This document shows, piece by piece, positions 7,970 to 17,864 of a stretch of 64,000 bases of DNA (position 1 is its first letter; each line of letters begins with the position of its first letter). A program made the translations under genes and the position numbers. The notes beneath the pieces were generated by a model. It worked only from the letters and a program-made list of their open reading frames with translations. It was not told the DNA's origin and did not search any database. This DNA is from Pseudomonas sp. IPO3778 (GTDB taxonomy: Bacteria > Pseudomonadota > Gammaproteobacteria > Pseudomonadales > Pseudomonadaceae), in contig NZ_JACARC010000027.1 in the NCBI RefSeq assembly GCF_013386825.1, positions 62,001 through 126,000 on the forward strand. The letters run 5' to 3'.

Positions 7970-10204
7970 TCAGCCTTCCGGCCGCAGGATCAACACACCC
8001 AGCGGCGGCAGGTTCAACGACAGCGACAACGGCTGCCCATGCTTGGGCTCTTCCTCTGTAAACGCCCCGCCACCGTTGCCGAAGTTGGAACCGGCATAGG
8101 TATCGGCGTCGCTGTTGATCACCTCGCTCCAGCGCCCGGCAAACGGCACGCCCACCTTGTAGGCTTCCCTCGGCACCGGCGTGAAGTTGGCCACCACCAG
8201 CACCGGCCGGCCGTCCTTGCTCCAGCGCAGCCACGCGTAGACGCTGTTGATGGCGTCATCCCCGATCAGCCACTGGAAGCCCTGAGGTGCGTCGTCCTGG
8301 TCGTGCAGCGCCGGCTCTTCACGGTACAGGCGGTTGAGGTCACCCACCAGTTTCTGCACCCCCCGGTGTTCCGGGTATTGCAGCAGGTACCAGTCCAGCT
8401 GTTGATCGTGGTTCCACTCGCGCCATTGGCCAAACTCGCAGCCCATGAACAGCAGCTTCTTGCCCGGGTGCATCCACATAAAGCTGAGGTAGGCCCGCAG
8501 GTTGGCAAATTTCTGCCAGCGGTCACCTGGCATCTTGTCGATCAGCGAGTGTTTGCCGTGCACCACTTCATCATGGGAAATCGGCAGGATAAAGCGCTCG
8601 GACCAGGCGTACACCAGGCCGAAACTCAGTTCGTTGTGATGATGGGCACGGTACACCGGGTCTTGCTGGATGTAGTGCAGCGAATCGTGCATCCAGCCCA
8701 TGTTCCACTTGTAGTTGAAGCCCAGGCCGCCCTGTTGGGTCGGCTGGCTCACACCCGGCCAGGCCGTGGATTCCTCGGCGATCACCAGGGCACCGGGCGC
8801 TTCCAGTGTCACCACGTCGTTGAGGTGGCGCAGGAAGTCGATGGCTTCAAGGTTTTCCCGACCGCCGTGGCGGTTTGGCACCCACTCACCGGCCTTGCGC
8901 GAATAATCGCGATAGAGCATCGACGCCACGGCATCCACCCGCAGGCCGTCGATATGGAAGTGCTTGAGCCAATGCAATGCCGAGGCCAGCATGAAGCCAT
9001 GGACTTCGGTGCGGCCCAGGTTGTAGATCAGGGTGTCCCAGTCCTGGTGAAAGCCTTCCAGCGGGTTGGCGTATTCGTACAACGCGGTACCGTCGAATTG
9101 CGCCAGGCCGTGGGTGTCGGTGGGAAAATGCGCCGGTACCCAGTCGAGGATCACGCCAATATCGGCCTGATGGCAGGCGTTGACGAAAAACCCAAAATCA
9201 TCCGGCGAGCCGAAGCGCGCCGTCGGGGCAAATTGCGACAGCGCCTGATAACCCCAGGAACCGCCGAACGGATGCTCCATGATCGGCATCAGTTCGATGT
9301 GGGTGAAGCCCAACTGCTGCACATAGGGAATCAGGCGCTCGGCCATTTCACGCCAACTGTACTGGCGGGCGACTTCACCGACTTCGTCCAGCTCGCACTG
9401 CCAGGAGCCGGCATGCAACTCGTAGATCGACAACGGCGCGCTGGGTTTTTGCCGCTCGCCGCGAGCCTGCATCCAGGCGTCGTCCTGCCAGTCGACCTGC
9501 AACGGCGAAGCGACTTTGGAGGCGGTGTCCGGCGGCATTTGTGTGGCCAGGGCCATCGGGTCGGCCTTGAGCGGCAAAATGCCGTGGGCGCCGAGGATTT
9601 CGTATTTGTAGGCGGCGCCAGGTTGCAGGCGCGGGATAAAGATTTCCCAGACCCCGGACGGGTGACGCAGGCGCATCGGGTGACGGCGGCCGTCCCAGAT
9701 ATTGAAGTCGCCCACCACCGAGACCCGGCGCGCATTCGGTGCCCATACGGCAAAGCGTACGCCCTGGACCCCGTCGATGCTGGTCACTTGTGCACCCAGG
9801 CAACTGCTGAGGTCGCGGTGATTGCCTTCGGCAAACAGGTACAAATCCATCTCACCCAGCAGTAGCTGGCTGAAGCTGTAAGGGTCTTCGGTGATCTGTT
9901 CGCCACCGGCCCACTGGATCTTCAGCAGGTACGCCTGGCGGCTGCCGAAATGCCCGACAAACAGACCCGGCACTTGCGTCGCATCAAGGCTGCCGAGGTG
10001 TTCGCCACTGTCGCGGGCCAACACCTGGACACTCAGGGCTTCAGGCAGGAAAGCGCGAATGAACTGACCGCCCTCCTCGTCATCATGGGGCCCGAGGATC
10101 GAGAACGGGTCATGGTGCTCGGCGCGTACCAACGCTTCAATGTCCTTGGAGGCTGGCATCACACTCAACTTTGGCTGCAGCGGTTCTTTGCTTGAATAAC
10201 TCAT
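7970..10204 (-). CDS. glgB: 1,4-alpha-glucan branching enzyme GlgB (744 aa)
   Basis: GlgB cuts alpha-1,4 chains and re-attaches them through alpha-1,6 links. The protein has the N-terminal carbohydrate-binding (CBM48) domains (about 20-230), the GH13 barrel with [15 protein letters not shown], the nucleophile region [13 protein letters not shown], the acid region IAEESTAWP and SHDEVVHGK, and a C-terminal beta domain. Length is normal. Its start overlaps the treS stop by four bases (ATGA), so the two are translationally coupled. In the GlgE pathway it branches the linear glucan that GlgE makes. A REP pair follows its stop. Confidence 0.97.
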   Translation of the reverse strand: MSYSSKEPLQPKLSVMPASKDIEALVRAEHHDPFSILGPHDDEEGGQFIRAFLPEALSVQVLARDSGEHLGSLDATQVPGLFVGHFGSRQAYLLKIQWAGGEQITEDPYSFSQLLLGEMDLYLFAEGNHRDLSSCLGAQVTSIDGVQGVRFAVWAPNARRVSVVGDFNIWDGRRHPMRLRHPSGVWEIFIPRLQPGAAYKYEILGAHGILPLKADPMALATQMPPDTASKVASPLQVDWQDDAWMQARGERQKPSAPLSIYELHAGSWQCELDEVGEVARQYSWREMAERLIPYVQQLGFTHIELMPIMEHPFGGSWGYQALSQFAPTARFGSPDDFGFFVNACHQADIGVILDWVPAHFPTDTHGLAQFDGTALYEYANPLEGFHQDWDTLIYNLGRTEVHGFMLASALHWLKHFHIDGLRVDAVASMLYRDYSRKAGEWVPNRHGGRENLEAIDFLRHLNDVVTLEAPGALVIAEESTAWPGVSQPTQQGGLGFNYKWNMGWMHDSLHYIQQDPVYRAHHHNELSFGLVYAWSERFILPISHDEVVHGKHSLIDKMPGDRWQKFANLRAYLSFMWMHPGKKLLFMGCEFGQWREWNHDQQLDWYLLQYPEHRGVQKLVGDLNRLYREEPALHDQDDAPQGFQWLIGDDAINSVYAWLRWSKDGRPVLVVANFTPVPREAYKVGVPFAGRWSEVINSDADTYAGSNFGNGGGAFTEEEPKHGQPLSLSLNLPPLGVLILRPEG

Positions 10205-13200
10205 GACGTCTCCCCACCGCGTGCAGTTTTCGATAATGGTTTCAACCCGCTGAGCAGGCCGTGCAAACCTTGCAACGGCACCGGCAACCAGCTCGGGCGA
10301 TTTTCTGCTTCGTAGGCCACTTCGTACGCGGCCTTCTCCAGGCTGAACAACGCCAGCGCTGCGTCCTGGCCTTTGGCATCCTGCCAGTCATGGGCCAGTG
10401 TAGTCGTGGCCCCGTGATAGGCCTGGATAAATGCCTGTTTGGCTTCATGCAAGTAGCGATCCGCGACCCGCTGCCGTGACGCATTGGCTTCAGGCGACTG
10501 ATCCACGCCCTGCACATTCACCGCCATGGCCGCCGCGTAATCAAACGACCGTAGCACCCCGCTCACGTCCTTGTACGGGCTGTGTTTGCCGCGGCGCTCA
10601 TGCAGCGGCCGCGCCGGTTCGCCCTCGAAGTCGATCAGGTAGGCATCGCCCTTGACCACCAGTACCTGGCCCAGGTGCAGGTCGCCATGCACGCGAATGC
10701 GCAACCCGCCCACCGTGGCTTTCGCCAGGTCCTGAACATGACTGGCGATGGCCTTTTTCTGCTCCAGTAAAGCACTGACCAATGCCTGGTCAGCAGGGTT
10801 CAACTGGGTTTGATGCTGTTTGAGCAGCTGCAGGGCGCGGTCGATTTGCGCGCCCACCTGCTTGGCCCAGCCCTGGCTGTCCTTGACGGAGGTGGCCTCG
10901 GGCTTGAAGGCCTTGTTGGCCGTCGGTGCCGCCAGCACCAGGTGCATCTCGCCCAGGCGCTGGCCGAGCAAACCGGCGAAGTCCGCCAGTTCACCGAGGG
11001 CGTTGTAGTGCTGCTCCTGCTCGGACATGGCTTCGGCCAGTTCGTCGCGAATCGCCCGCTCCAGGTTGTTCTGGGTCCAGCCCCAGGCGTCGCCCTGGTT
11101 GCTCAAGTAACCCTGGGCAATCATCAGCAGGTTGTCCTGGCCATCGTTGTCATGGCGTATCACCGAACCCAGCAGCGGCGAGATATGTTCGTAGCCGGCT
11201 TCGGTCAGGTAGGCACCCATTTCCAGTTCCGGGTGCACCCCGGCGCTGACTTTACGGATCAGCTTGAGCACCAGGCTGCCGCCCACCACTACCGAACTGT
11301 TGGACTGCTCGGCGGCGAGGTACCGCACCTCAGATTCGTCGTTCAATTCCAGTTTGGCCAGTTGAGCCGTGGGCTCGAAGCGGATGTCGCCATCGGTGGA
11401 GTTGAGCACGGTGTGGGCCTGCAAGCCCTGGATCACCCCACGGATATAGGTGTCGAGGCTGAACGCGTCCGTCACCAAACCGACCTGACGCACCCGACGC
11501 ACACGGGCAAGCGCCAGTTGTTGCGGCAAGGCGCTGGTGAACTGGTCTTCACCCAGGAAGCCGAATGGCAACTGATAACGGCTGACCTGCCCGGCACTGG
11601 TGACTTCGATCTCGCTGAGCAACACCGGGTGCTGCGGGTCGCCAAAGCGCACGCCGTAAGCGATGTGCACGCCATCAATCGCCGTGTCCTTGCTGGCAAA
11701 CCAGCGGCGCTTGGGCAGCCACGCCGGCAACGCATTCTGTTCCAGGGTGGTGCGGCACGAGGCTTCGAGCAGTTCCTCCATGCGTTTTTTCAGTACCAGC
11801 GTGGTGAAGTCCGGAATGCTTTGCGCCGGTTCCACGTGCCAGCTTGGCATCTGGTTTTCCGCCGCCAGCACGAACCAATAGAAGCCATACGGCGCCAGGG
11901 TCAGCAGGAAATTCAGCTGGCCGATGGGTGGGAAGGCGTTGCCGCCGAGCATCTCCACCGGGACCATGCCGGCGAACGCCGAGAGGTCCAGTTCCGCGGC
12001 CTGGGCGCTGCGGGACACGTTGGCCACGCACAGGATGATTTCAGTCTTGCCGTCGGCGCCCGTGTATTCGCGGGTATACGCCAGGATGCGGCGGTTGCTC
12101 GGCGAGAGCATTTTCAGGCTGCCGCGACCAAAGGCCTTCGACTGTTTACGCACGGCCAACATGCGTCGAGTCCAGTTCAGCAGCGAGTGCGGGTCCTGGG
12201 TCTGGGTTTCAACGTTGACCGACTGGTAGCCGTATTGCGGGTCCATGATCGGCGGCAGCACCAGGCTGGCCGGGTCGGCGCGGGAGAAGCCGCCGTTGCG
12301 GTCGATGGACCATTGCATCGGCGTACGCACACCGTCGCGGTCGCCGAGGTAGATGTTGTCGCCCATGCCGATTTCATCGCCGTAGTACAGGGTCGGCGTG
12401 CCGGGCATCGACAACAGCAGGCTGTTAAGCAGCTCGATGCGCCGGCGGTCTCGCTCCATCAACGGCGCCAGGCGGCGGCGAATCCCCAGGTTGATCCGCG
12501 CGCGACGGTCGGCGGCGTAGTAGTTCCAGAGGTAATCGCGCTCTTTGTCAGTGACCATTTCCAGGGTCAGTTCATCGTGGTTGCGCAGGAAGATTGCCCA
12601 TTGGCAATTGGCCGGGATTTCCGGGGTCTGGCGCAGGATGTCGGTGATCGGGAAACGGTCTTCCTGGGCCAGCGCCATGTACATGCGCGGCATCAGCGGG
12701 AAGTGAAAGGCCATGTGGCATTCGTCGCCGTCATCGCCTTTCTTGTCACCGAAGTACAGCTGGGTGTCTTCCGGCCACTGGTTGGCTTCGGCCAGCAGCA
12801 TGCGGTCCGGGTAGTGAGCGTCGATCTCGGCGCGGATCTGCTTGAGGACGTCGTGGGTTTCCGGGAGGTTTTCGTTGTTGGTGCCGTCCCGCTCGATCAG
12901 GTACGGGATGGCGTCCAGGCGCAGGCCGTCGATGCCCATGTCGAGCCAGTAGCGCATCACCGACAGCACGGCTTTCATCACCTGCGGGTTGTCGAAGTTG
13001 AGGTCCGGCTGGTGGGAATAGAAGCGGTGCCAGAAGTACTGGCCGGCGACCGGGTCCCAGGTCCAGTTGGACTTTTCGGTGTCGAGGAAAATGATGCGGG
13101 TGCCGTCGTATTTCTGGTCGTCATCGGACCACACGTAGAAGTCCCGCGCGGCCGAGCCCGGCTTGGCCTTGCGCGCACGCTGGAACCACGGGTGCTGGTC

Positions 13201-13548
13201 CGAGGTGTGGTTGATGACCAGTTCGGTGATCACCCGCAGCCCGCGCTTGTGGGCTTCGGCGATAAAGCGCTTGGCGTCGGCCATGGTCCCGTAATCGCTG
13301 TGCACGCCACGGTATTCGGCGATGTCATAGCCATCATCCCGGCGTGGCGAGGGATAGAACGGCAGCAGCCAGATGGTGTTCACGCCGAGGTCGGCGATGT
13401 AGTCGAGCTTGGCGATCAGCCCGGGAAAGTCACCGATGCCGTCGTTGTTGGAGTCGAAATAGGATTTGACATGAACCTGATAAATCACCGCGTCCTTGTA
13501 CCAGAGCGGGTCTTTGATAAAGGTGGCAGCCTTGGGTTTCTTCGCCAT
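10201..13548 (-). CDS. treS: Trehalose synthase / maltokinase fusion TreS-Pep2 (1115 aa)
   Basis: The N-terminal half (about 1-560) is a GH13 trehalose synthase that interconverts trehalose and maltose: it has [17 protein letters not shown] at the start, the [16 protein letters not shown] nucleophile region and [11 protein letters not shown]. The C-terminal half (about 600-1105) is a maltokinase that phosphorylates maltose at C1: it contains the [11 protein letters not shown] opening and the kinase-like [14 protein letters not shown] and [12 protein letters not shown] motifs, which hold the catalytic and metal-binding aspartates. Fusion of the two is common in pseudomonads. It makes the maltose 1-phosphate used by GlgE. 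A 175-base gap containing a REP pair separates it from glgE upstream; its stop overlaps glgB. Confidence 0.96.
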   Translation of the reverse strand: MAKKPKAATFIKDPLWYKDAVIYQVHVKSYFDSNNDGIGDFPGLIAKLDYIADLGVNTIWLLPFYPSPRRDDGYDIAEYRGVHSDYGTMADAKRFIAEAHKRGLRVITELVINHTSDQHPWFQRARKAKPGSAARDFYVWSDDDQKYDGTRIIFLDTEKSNWTWDPVAGQYFWHRFYSHQPDLNFDNPQVMKAVLSVMRYWLDMGIDGLRLDAIPYLIERDGTNNENLPETHDVLKQIRAEIDAHYPDRMLLAEANQWPEDTQLYFGDKKGDDGDECHMAFHFPLMPRMYMALAQEDRFPITDILRQTPEIPANCQWAIFLRNHDELTLEMVTDKERDYLWNYYAADRRARINLGIRRRLAPLMERDRRRIELLNSLLLSMPGTPTLYYGDEIGMGDNIYLGDRDGVRTPMQWSIDRNGGFSRADPASLVLPPIMDPQYGYQSVNVETQTQDPHSLLNWTRRMLAVRKQSKAFGRGSLKMLSPSNRRILAYTREYTGADGKTEIILCVANVSRSAQAAELDLSAFAGMVPVEMLGGNAFPPIGQLNFLLTLAPYGFYWFVLAAENQMPSWHVEPAQSIPDFTTLVLKKRMEELLEASCRTTLEQNALPAWLPKRRWFASKDTAIDGVHIAYGVRFGDPQHPVLLSEIEVTSAGQVSRYQLPFGFLGEDQFTSALPQQLALARVRRVRQVGLVTDAFSLDTYIRGVIQGLQAHTVLNSTDGDIRFEPTAQLAKLELNDESEVRYLAAEQSNSSVVVGGSLVLKLIRKVSAGVHPELEMGAYLTEAGYEHISPLLGSVIRHDNDGQDNLLMIAQGYLSNQGDAWGWTQNNLERAIRDELAEAMSEQEQHYNALGELADFAGLLGQRLGEMHLVLAAPTANKAFKPEATSVKDSQGWAKQVGAQIDRALQLLKQHQTQLNPADQALVSALLEQKKAIASHVQDLAKATVGGLRIRVHGDLHLGQVLVVKGDAYLIDFEGEPARPLHERRGKHSPYKDVSGVLRSFDYAAAMAVNVQGVDQSPEANASRQRVADRYLHEAKQAFIQAYHGATTTLAHDWQDAKGQDAALALFSLEKAAYEVAYEAENRPSWLPVPLQGLHGLLSGLKPLSKTARGGETS

Positions 13549-13597
13549 TGGAAACTCCTGGGAATTTGAAAAATTCTGCCTGAAGGAACGCGGTCAA

Positions 13598-13687
13598 TGT
13601 GGGAGCGGGCTTGCTCGCGAAAGCGGTGTATCAGCAGACGGATTCGGAGGCTGACACTCCGCTTTCGCGAGCAAGCCCGCTCCCACA
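13598..13687. repeat. REP pair (REPIN), GTGGGAGCGGGC class, inside the glgE-treS gap
   Basis: The arms at 13598-13620 and 13665-13687 are perfect inverted copies of TGTGGGAGCGGGC...CTCGCGA, and the spacer is itself partly symmetrical (GCGGTGT / ACTCCGC). It lies between two genes that read in the same direction, so the glgE-treS transcript would carry it as a hairpin. Confidence 0.9.
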
Positions 13688-13723
13688 TTTGATCTCCCGT
13701 GGTGTGGAGATCGGGGTTCGGCT

Positions 13724-15721
13724 TCAGGAAACGGTAATGCGCCAGATACCAAACGGCTGGTGCCACGGTTCGATCCGCATCCACTGGGTTTTGCCGTACC
13801 AGGTCCAGCGGTGGCCGGTCATCAAATCTTCGCCTTGGGTCTGGGCGTCGTCCGGCAGGCCCATCTCCCACAGTGGCAACTCGAAATTGGCCTCCTGGGC
13901 GTTGAACGGGTCAAGACTCACGGCCACCAGAATAAAGTTGCTGCCATCGTCGCTGCGTTTGCCGAAGTACAGGATGTTGTCGTTCCACGCGTTGTAGAGC
14001 TTCAGCCCGAGGTGTGTCTGCAACGCCGGGTTCTGCCGGCGGATGCGGTTGAGCTGGGCGATCTCGGCAATGATGTTGCCCGGCGCCGTGAAGTCCCGTG
14101 GACGGATCTCGTACTTCTCCGAGTCCAGGTACTCTTCCTTGCCCGGCACCGGTGCCGCTTCGCACAGCTCAAAGCCCGAATACATGCCCCACAGGCCCGA
14201 GCCCATGGTGGCCAGCGCGGCGCGGATCAAGAACCCCGCCCGGCCGGACTCATGCAGGAAGCCCGGGTTGATGTCCGGCGTGTTGACGAAAAAGTTGGGG
14301 CGAAAGCACTCGCGCCATGGGGACTCGTTCAACTCGCTGAGGTATTCGCTTAACTCGGCCTTGGTGTTACGCCAGGTGAAGTAGGTGTAGCTCTGGGAGT
14401 AACCGACCTTGCCCAGGCGCGCCATCATCGCCGGGGTGGTGAAGGCTTCGGCGAGGAAGATCACTTCGGGGTACTTGGCGCGCACATCACTGATCAGCCA
14501 TTGCCAGAACGGCAGCGGCTTGGTGTGGGGGTTGTCGACACGAAAGGTCTTCACGCCCTCTTCCACCCAACCGATCACGATGTCGCGCAATTCAACCCAC
14601 AGGCTCGGAATGGCATCCGCCGCGTAGAAGTCGACGTTGACGATGTCCTGGTATTTCTTCGGCGGGTTCTCGGCATATTTGATGGTGCCGTCGGGCCGCC
14701 AGTTGAACCAGCCCGGGTGCTGCTTGAGCCACGGATGGTCCTGGGAACATTGGATGGCAAAATCCAGGGCGATTTCCAGGCCATGGTCGGCGGCCGCCTT
14801 GACCAGGTTGCGGAAGTCTTCACGGGTGCCCAATTGCGAATGGATGGCTTCATGGCCGCCTTCTTCGCTGCCGATGGCATACGGGCTGCCCGGATCATCC
14901 GGGACGGCGGTCAGGGCATTGTTCTTGCCCTTGCGATGGCTGCGGCCGATGGGATGGATCGGCGGGAAATACAGCACATCAAAGCCCATGTCATGGATCA
15001 TCGACAGGCGTGAGTGCACATCGTTAAAGGTGCCGTGGCGGGCGGCATCGTCGGTGATCGAGCGGGGAAACAGCTCGTACCAGCTGGCAAACTGCGCTGC
15101 CTCGCGTTCCACATCAATCGGGAATACGGCACTGATGCTCAAGTAAGCGCGGTGATCGGCCTGGGTCATCAGGTGTGCACTGTCTTCGTGCAGAAACAGC
15201 GCGACCTGCTCGGTTTCCAGCAGGCTGGAGAGTTCGTGGTGCAGCAACATCAGGCGGTCACGCAGCTCATTGTCGCTGCGCTCGGCGGCTTGCAACACCT
15301 GGCTGCGGCCTTCCTGCAACTCCAGGCTCACCGGCACGCCGGCCTCGTGCTTCTTGCTTAATTCGTAGCGGAAGCTGGCGAAGGTGTCGATCCAGGCTTC
15401 GATGCAATACTCATGCGGGCCCTGGGCGGTCACGGTGAATGCGCCTTCCCAGCCATTGTTGCCCACGTCGGTCATCACCACGCTGTGCCAGCTCTCTTCA
15501 CTGCGCGGGCGCCAGCGGATCATCACCGCAAGCTTGTCGTGGCCGTCGGCGAACACCTTGCTGGCCACCTGGACGCGCTGGCCCACCGCAGCCTTGACCG
15601 CAAACGCGCCGCCATCGATCACAGGGGTGGTGCTTTCAATCGCAATCCTGGGCAGCAACAGTGCCTGGGACAGCGGTAGCGTGGAGGTTGAATCGTCTTG
15701 GGTCAGTGTTTCAGCAGTCAT
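13724..15721 (-). CDS. glgE: Alpha-1,4-glucan:maltose-1-phosphate maltosyltransferase GlgE (665 aa)
   Basis: GlgE transfers maltosyl units from maltose 1-phosphate to the non-reducing end of an alpha-1,4-glucan (GH13_3). The protein shows the N-terminal beta domain, the DVLYFPPIHPIGRSHRKGKNN region, the nucleophile segment KTFRVDNPHTKPLPFW, the acid segment VIFLAEAFTTP, and NFFVNTPDINP. I placed the start at 15721 because AAGGGGAG lies seven bases upstream; the open frame continues to an ATG at 15784 without a good site. It is the first gene of the minus-strand glgE-treS-glgB group. Length fits the family. Confidence 0.95.
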   Translation of the reverse strand: MTAETLTQDDSTSTLPLSQALLLPRIAIESTTPVIDGGAFAVKAAVGQRVQVASKVFADGHDKLAVMIRWRPRSEESWHSVVMTDVGNNGWEGAFTVTAQGPHEYCIEAWIDTFASFRYELSKKHEAGVPVSLELQEGRSQVLQAAERSDNELRDRLMLLHHELSSLLETEQVALFLHEDSAHLMTQADHRAYLSISAVFPIDVEREAAQFASWYELFPRSITDDAARHGTFNDVHSRLSMIHDMGFDVLYFPPIHPIGRSHRKGKNNALTAVPDDPGSPYAIGSEEGGHEAIHSQLGTREDFRNLVKAAADHGLEIALDFAIQCSQDHPWLKQHPGWFNWRPDGTIKYAENPPKKYQDIVNVDFYAADAIPSLWVELRDIVIGWVEEGVKTFRVDNPHTKPLPFWQWLISDVRAKYPEVIFLAEAFTTPAMMARLGKVGYSQSYTYFTWRNTKAELSEYLSELNESPWRECFRPNFFVNTPDINPGFLHESGRAGFLIRAALATMGSGLWGMYSGFELCEAAPVPGKEEYLDSEKYEIRPRDFTAPGNIIAEIAQLNRIRRQNPALQTHLGLKLYNAWNDNILYFGKRSDDGSNFILVAVSLDPFNAQEANFELPLWEMGLPDDAQTQGEDLMTGHRWTWYGKTQWMRIEPWHQPFGIWRITVS

Positions 15722-15926
15722 CGAGCATCTCCCCTTAACGCCCAGTGGACGCTCTTGTGCTTGATTCAAATTCTGAAACGACACCGCTCTCCCTGAGCAG
15801 GGCCGTCTAGGTTCCGAGCATGCTGGCGGGTGAAAAGTTCAGGTGGATATGCCGCCATCGGGCGGGGAATCAAATCCATCGCCCGATTGTCCACCGATAG
15901 AGCAAAGCACAAAGGAGGCCACACCG

Positions 15927-16085
15927 ATGAATATCCCGATCCCGGCTGAAACGCCTGATCCCAATATCGATAAACCGACATTGCCGCCTACCGAGCCCGA
16001 CCCGATTCCCGAACAGGAACCGCCCGGCACTCAGCCACCACCGGTGGAGGAGCCACCGACGACAATGCCGCCGGTGATTGTCTGA
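15927..16085 (+). CDS. Small proline-rich protein (52 aa)
   Basis: This tiny gene has a strong ribosome binding site (AAAGGAGG, seven bases before the ATG). Of its 52 residues 19 are proline, mostly in PxP and PPxE patterns with acidic residues between, and it contains no cysteine, no tryptophan and no membrane segment. The frame is open upstream to 15843, but the start at 15927 is better supported. It is divergent from glgE. I do not recognise it; the composition suggests an extended, unstructured peptide. It could be a chance frame, though the Shine-Dalgarno signal argues for translation. Confidence 0.6.
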   Translation: MNIPIPAETPDPNIDKPTLPPTEPDPIPEQEPPGTQPPPVEEPPTTMPPVIV

Positions 16086-16102
16086 AGCGAACATGACACT
16101 TG

Positions 16103-16137
16103 CGGTTTTGACGATCCAACGCCGATCGTCAAAACCG
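16103..16137. repeat. Perfect 14-bp inverted repeat (hairpin), possible terminator
   Basis: CGGTTTTGACGATC (16103-16116) and its exact reverse complement (16124-16137) are separated by seven bases. The stem is long and perfect, 17 bases after the stop of the small proline-rich gene, which fits transcription termination. However, no T-run follows on either strand, so a regulatory or protein-binding role is equally possible. Confidence 0.6.
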
Positions 16138-16268
16138 AAACTTCCTACCAGAAAGAGCGATAGCGCTTAGATGCAACCCATGGGATCCCGCTTGAGACTT
16201 ACCTCGCTCAAGCGCGACGCCTTCCACAGGGGTGTAGCGTTTATTTCACCGTCCTGCGAGGAAACATC

Positions 16269-16829
16269 ATGTCGACGATCAATAACCAGCCGAGCGCCTA
16301 CAACCCACTCCTACAAAACCAACAACCCCAGACCGGGGCGCAGACCGGGCAAAGCCTTGCCGACCTGAAAGCGCTGCTGACCCAAGACACTATCAACCGG
16401 TTGTTGCGCAATCCCGACGCCAAAGAAAGCACCGAGACCCTGGGCAAGATCCGTGATTTATTGACCCAGGAACATCTCAATACGTTTCTGCGCGGCCCCG
16501 ATGCCAAGGCAAACGCCAAAACCCTCATGGACCTTGGCACGCTGTTGAGTGAAGACGCCATCAACCCCAGGATGAAGGCGGCCACGGGCGATCTGGCCAA
16601 AACCGCCAGGGAAGAGAATGAAAGGCGAAGAAACGACATGCTGTATCAGATCGCCACCAGCGACCCCGACAATGACACCGCCATGTGGGACGCCATCTCC
16701 GACTGGCAGCAATCCATGGGCAAACTGCAGCAACGGGGGCAGAGTTCGGAGAAGACGGCCAGAACCTTTACCGACATCGGCGCCCGCCTGAGCAAGCGCA
16801 ACATCAATGCAAGGTTGGACTTCAGCTAA
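16269..16829 (+). CDS. Hypothetical protein with internal ~30-residue repeats (186 aa)
   Basis: I do not recognise this protein. Residues 28-105 hold three related units of 26-31 residues with the pattern L.DL..LLTQD.IN..LR.PDAK....TL, and a fourth degenerate copy closes the protein (about 165-186). The first 31 residues are rich in Asn, Gln, Ser and Pro with no acidic residue and an isoleucine at position 4; there is no cysteine. These traits resemble N-termini of type III secreted proteins but are not proof. AGGAA precedes the ATG. The stop overlaps the convergent mgtC-like stop by four bases. A poor match to a hrp box lies at 16173-16201. Confidence 0.75.
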   Translation: MSTINNQPSAYNPLLQNQQPQTGAQTGQSLADLKALLTQDTINRLLRNPDAKESTETLGKIRDLLTQEHLNTFLRGPDAKANAKTLMDLGTLLSEDAINPRMKAATGDLAKTAREENERRRNDMLYQIATSDPDNDTAMWDAISDWQQSMGKLQQRGQSSEKTARTFTDIGARLSKRNINARLDFS

Positions 16830-17320
16830 TCCTTCTCCAGCCTGCTGACAATCCTTGGCATCACACTGAACACCATCAATGCCAGCACCGTACTCAACAC
16901 CGCCGTCGACTCACGCCCCAACCCCGCTGCCACGCCAATGGCCGCGGTCATCCAAAGACCGGCGGCGGTGGTCAGGCCCTTCACATGCTGGCCTTCCTCG
17001 TCTTCCTTGCCCTTGAGGATGGTGCCGGCCCCTAGAAACCCAATACCCGCAATCACGCCTTGCAACACCCGGCTCATGGCGTCGGCCTGGGAGCCGGACA
17101 GACTCGGCACCAGCACAAACAACGCCGCGCCCATGGCCACCAACATATGGGTGCGCACCCCGGCCGCCTTGCCTTTATGTTCGCGCTCAAAACCGAGAAT
17201 GCCGCCCAGAATGGCCGCAATCAGCAACCGCACGGTGATTTGTGTCAATTGCCGGGCATCGCCGATGTCGGCAAATTCCGCTTGCAAGGTTTGCCAGACT
17301 TCATGCCACCAGGCGTCCAT
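16826..17320 (-). CDS. MgtC/SapB family inner-membrane protein (164 aa)
   Basis: The N-terminal membrane domain of the MgtC/SapB family is recognisable: IGDARQLTQITVRLLIAAI, GGILGFEREHKGKAAGVRTH, MGAALFVLVPS, and GFLGAGTILKG, with four to five hydrophobic segments. MgtC itself inhibits F1Fo ATP synthase and helps growth in low magnesium; shorter members such as this one, lacking the cytoplasmic C-terminal domain, have less certain roles. It is monocistronic and convergent with the repeat protein, with overlapping stop codons. Confidence 0.9.
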   Translation of the reverse strand: MDAWWHEVWQTLQAEFADIGDARQLTQITVRLLIAAILGGILGFEREHKGKAAGVRTHMLVAMGAALFVLVPSLSGSQADAMSRVLQGVIAGIGFLGAGTILKGKEDEEGQHVKGLTTAAGLWMTAAIGVAAGLGRESTAVLSTVLALMVFSVMPRIVSRLEKD

Positions 17321-17440
17321 GGCCGTGTCCTTTTCAGGGGTCGATAACCGATGGACAACGCCGACCGTCAGTCAGTTGCGCAGAACCATTGATCCACAGC
17401 TCACCCCTAACACTCAGTACCCCTGGAAAAGGACAGCATC

Positions 17441-17680
17441 ATGCCCGTACGTATTGAAAACCAGACCTGTTACTTCAAGGTGGGCGAGGACGGCAACGAA
17501 CAGAGCCTCGCCGCAACGGCTGTCACGGTGATTACCGACAGTGCCAAAGCCATGTCTGCCGTCCAGTTGGACACCGGGAGGGTCTACATCACCGAAGCAG
17601 AAGCCGACGCATTGACCGTCGCAGGCGCCACCGACGGCCGTAAGCATCTGAAGGCCACCGACGGTGATTCGGTGATTTGA
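17441..17680 (+). CDS. DUF3203-type small protein (79 aa)
   Basis: This is a short protein opening MPVRIENQTCYFKV and containing VYITEAEADALTVAGA, a pattern I associate with DUF3203, a small family found mainly in Pseudomonas whose role is unknown. It has no signal peptide or membrane segment. AAAAGGA lies about eight bases before the ATG. It stands alone: a hairpin follows 27 bases after its stop, and ccoG starts about 185 bases downstream. Confidence 0.8.
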   Translation: MPVRIENQTCYFKVGEDGNEQSLAATAVTVITDSAKAMSAVQLDTGRVYITEAEADALTVAGATDGRKHLKATDGDSVI

Positions 17681-17707
17681 TTGACCTGGGTCATTACCGT
17701 CGGAAAC

Positions 17708-17740
17708 GTGCTGCACCCCGCGTTCCACAGGGTGCAGCAC
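17708..17740 (+). terminator. Hairpin after the DUF3203 gene
   Basis: GTGCTGCACCC (17708-17718) pairs perfectly with GGGTGCAGCAC (17730-17740) around an 11-base loop. It lies just after the DUF3203 stop. The run after the stem is not T-rich, so termination is probable from position but not certain. Confidence 0.55.
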
Positions 17741-17864
17741 ATTGTCGCAGGCGCGCCTCGCGGGCCCATCTGATCTGCTTTTTATCGCCCTACCTGAGTC
17801 TGTTATGCAAACAGAGCGCCGGTCATAGTTCATCTGCCTGATGGAGGCTGATGAGCGAAAGACC

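Noticed and set aside
7841..9865. Long plus-strand open frame opposite glgB
   Set aside because: It mirrors the high-GC third-position pattern of glgB and has no domain or plausible start; a shadow.
10810..13569. 919-codon plus-strand frame opposite treS
   Set aside because: It lies wholly antisense to a strongly supported gene and its protein is His/Gln/Val-rich, as reverse-strand shadows are.
15866..15897. GGAATC ... CCACCGA before the proline-rich small gene, resembling a hrp box
   Set aside because: The spacer is 19 bases instead of 15-16 and the first half has a mismatch, so it is not a credible HrpL site.
17680..17864. Possible ANR/FNR box before ccoG
   Set aside because: No TTGAT-N4-ATCAA-like sequence was found; the nearest TGATCTGC...ATCGC pattern has too many mismatches.
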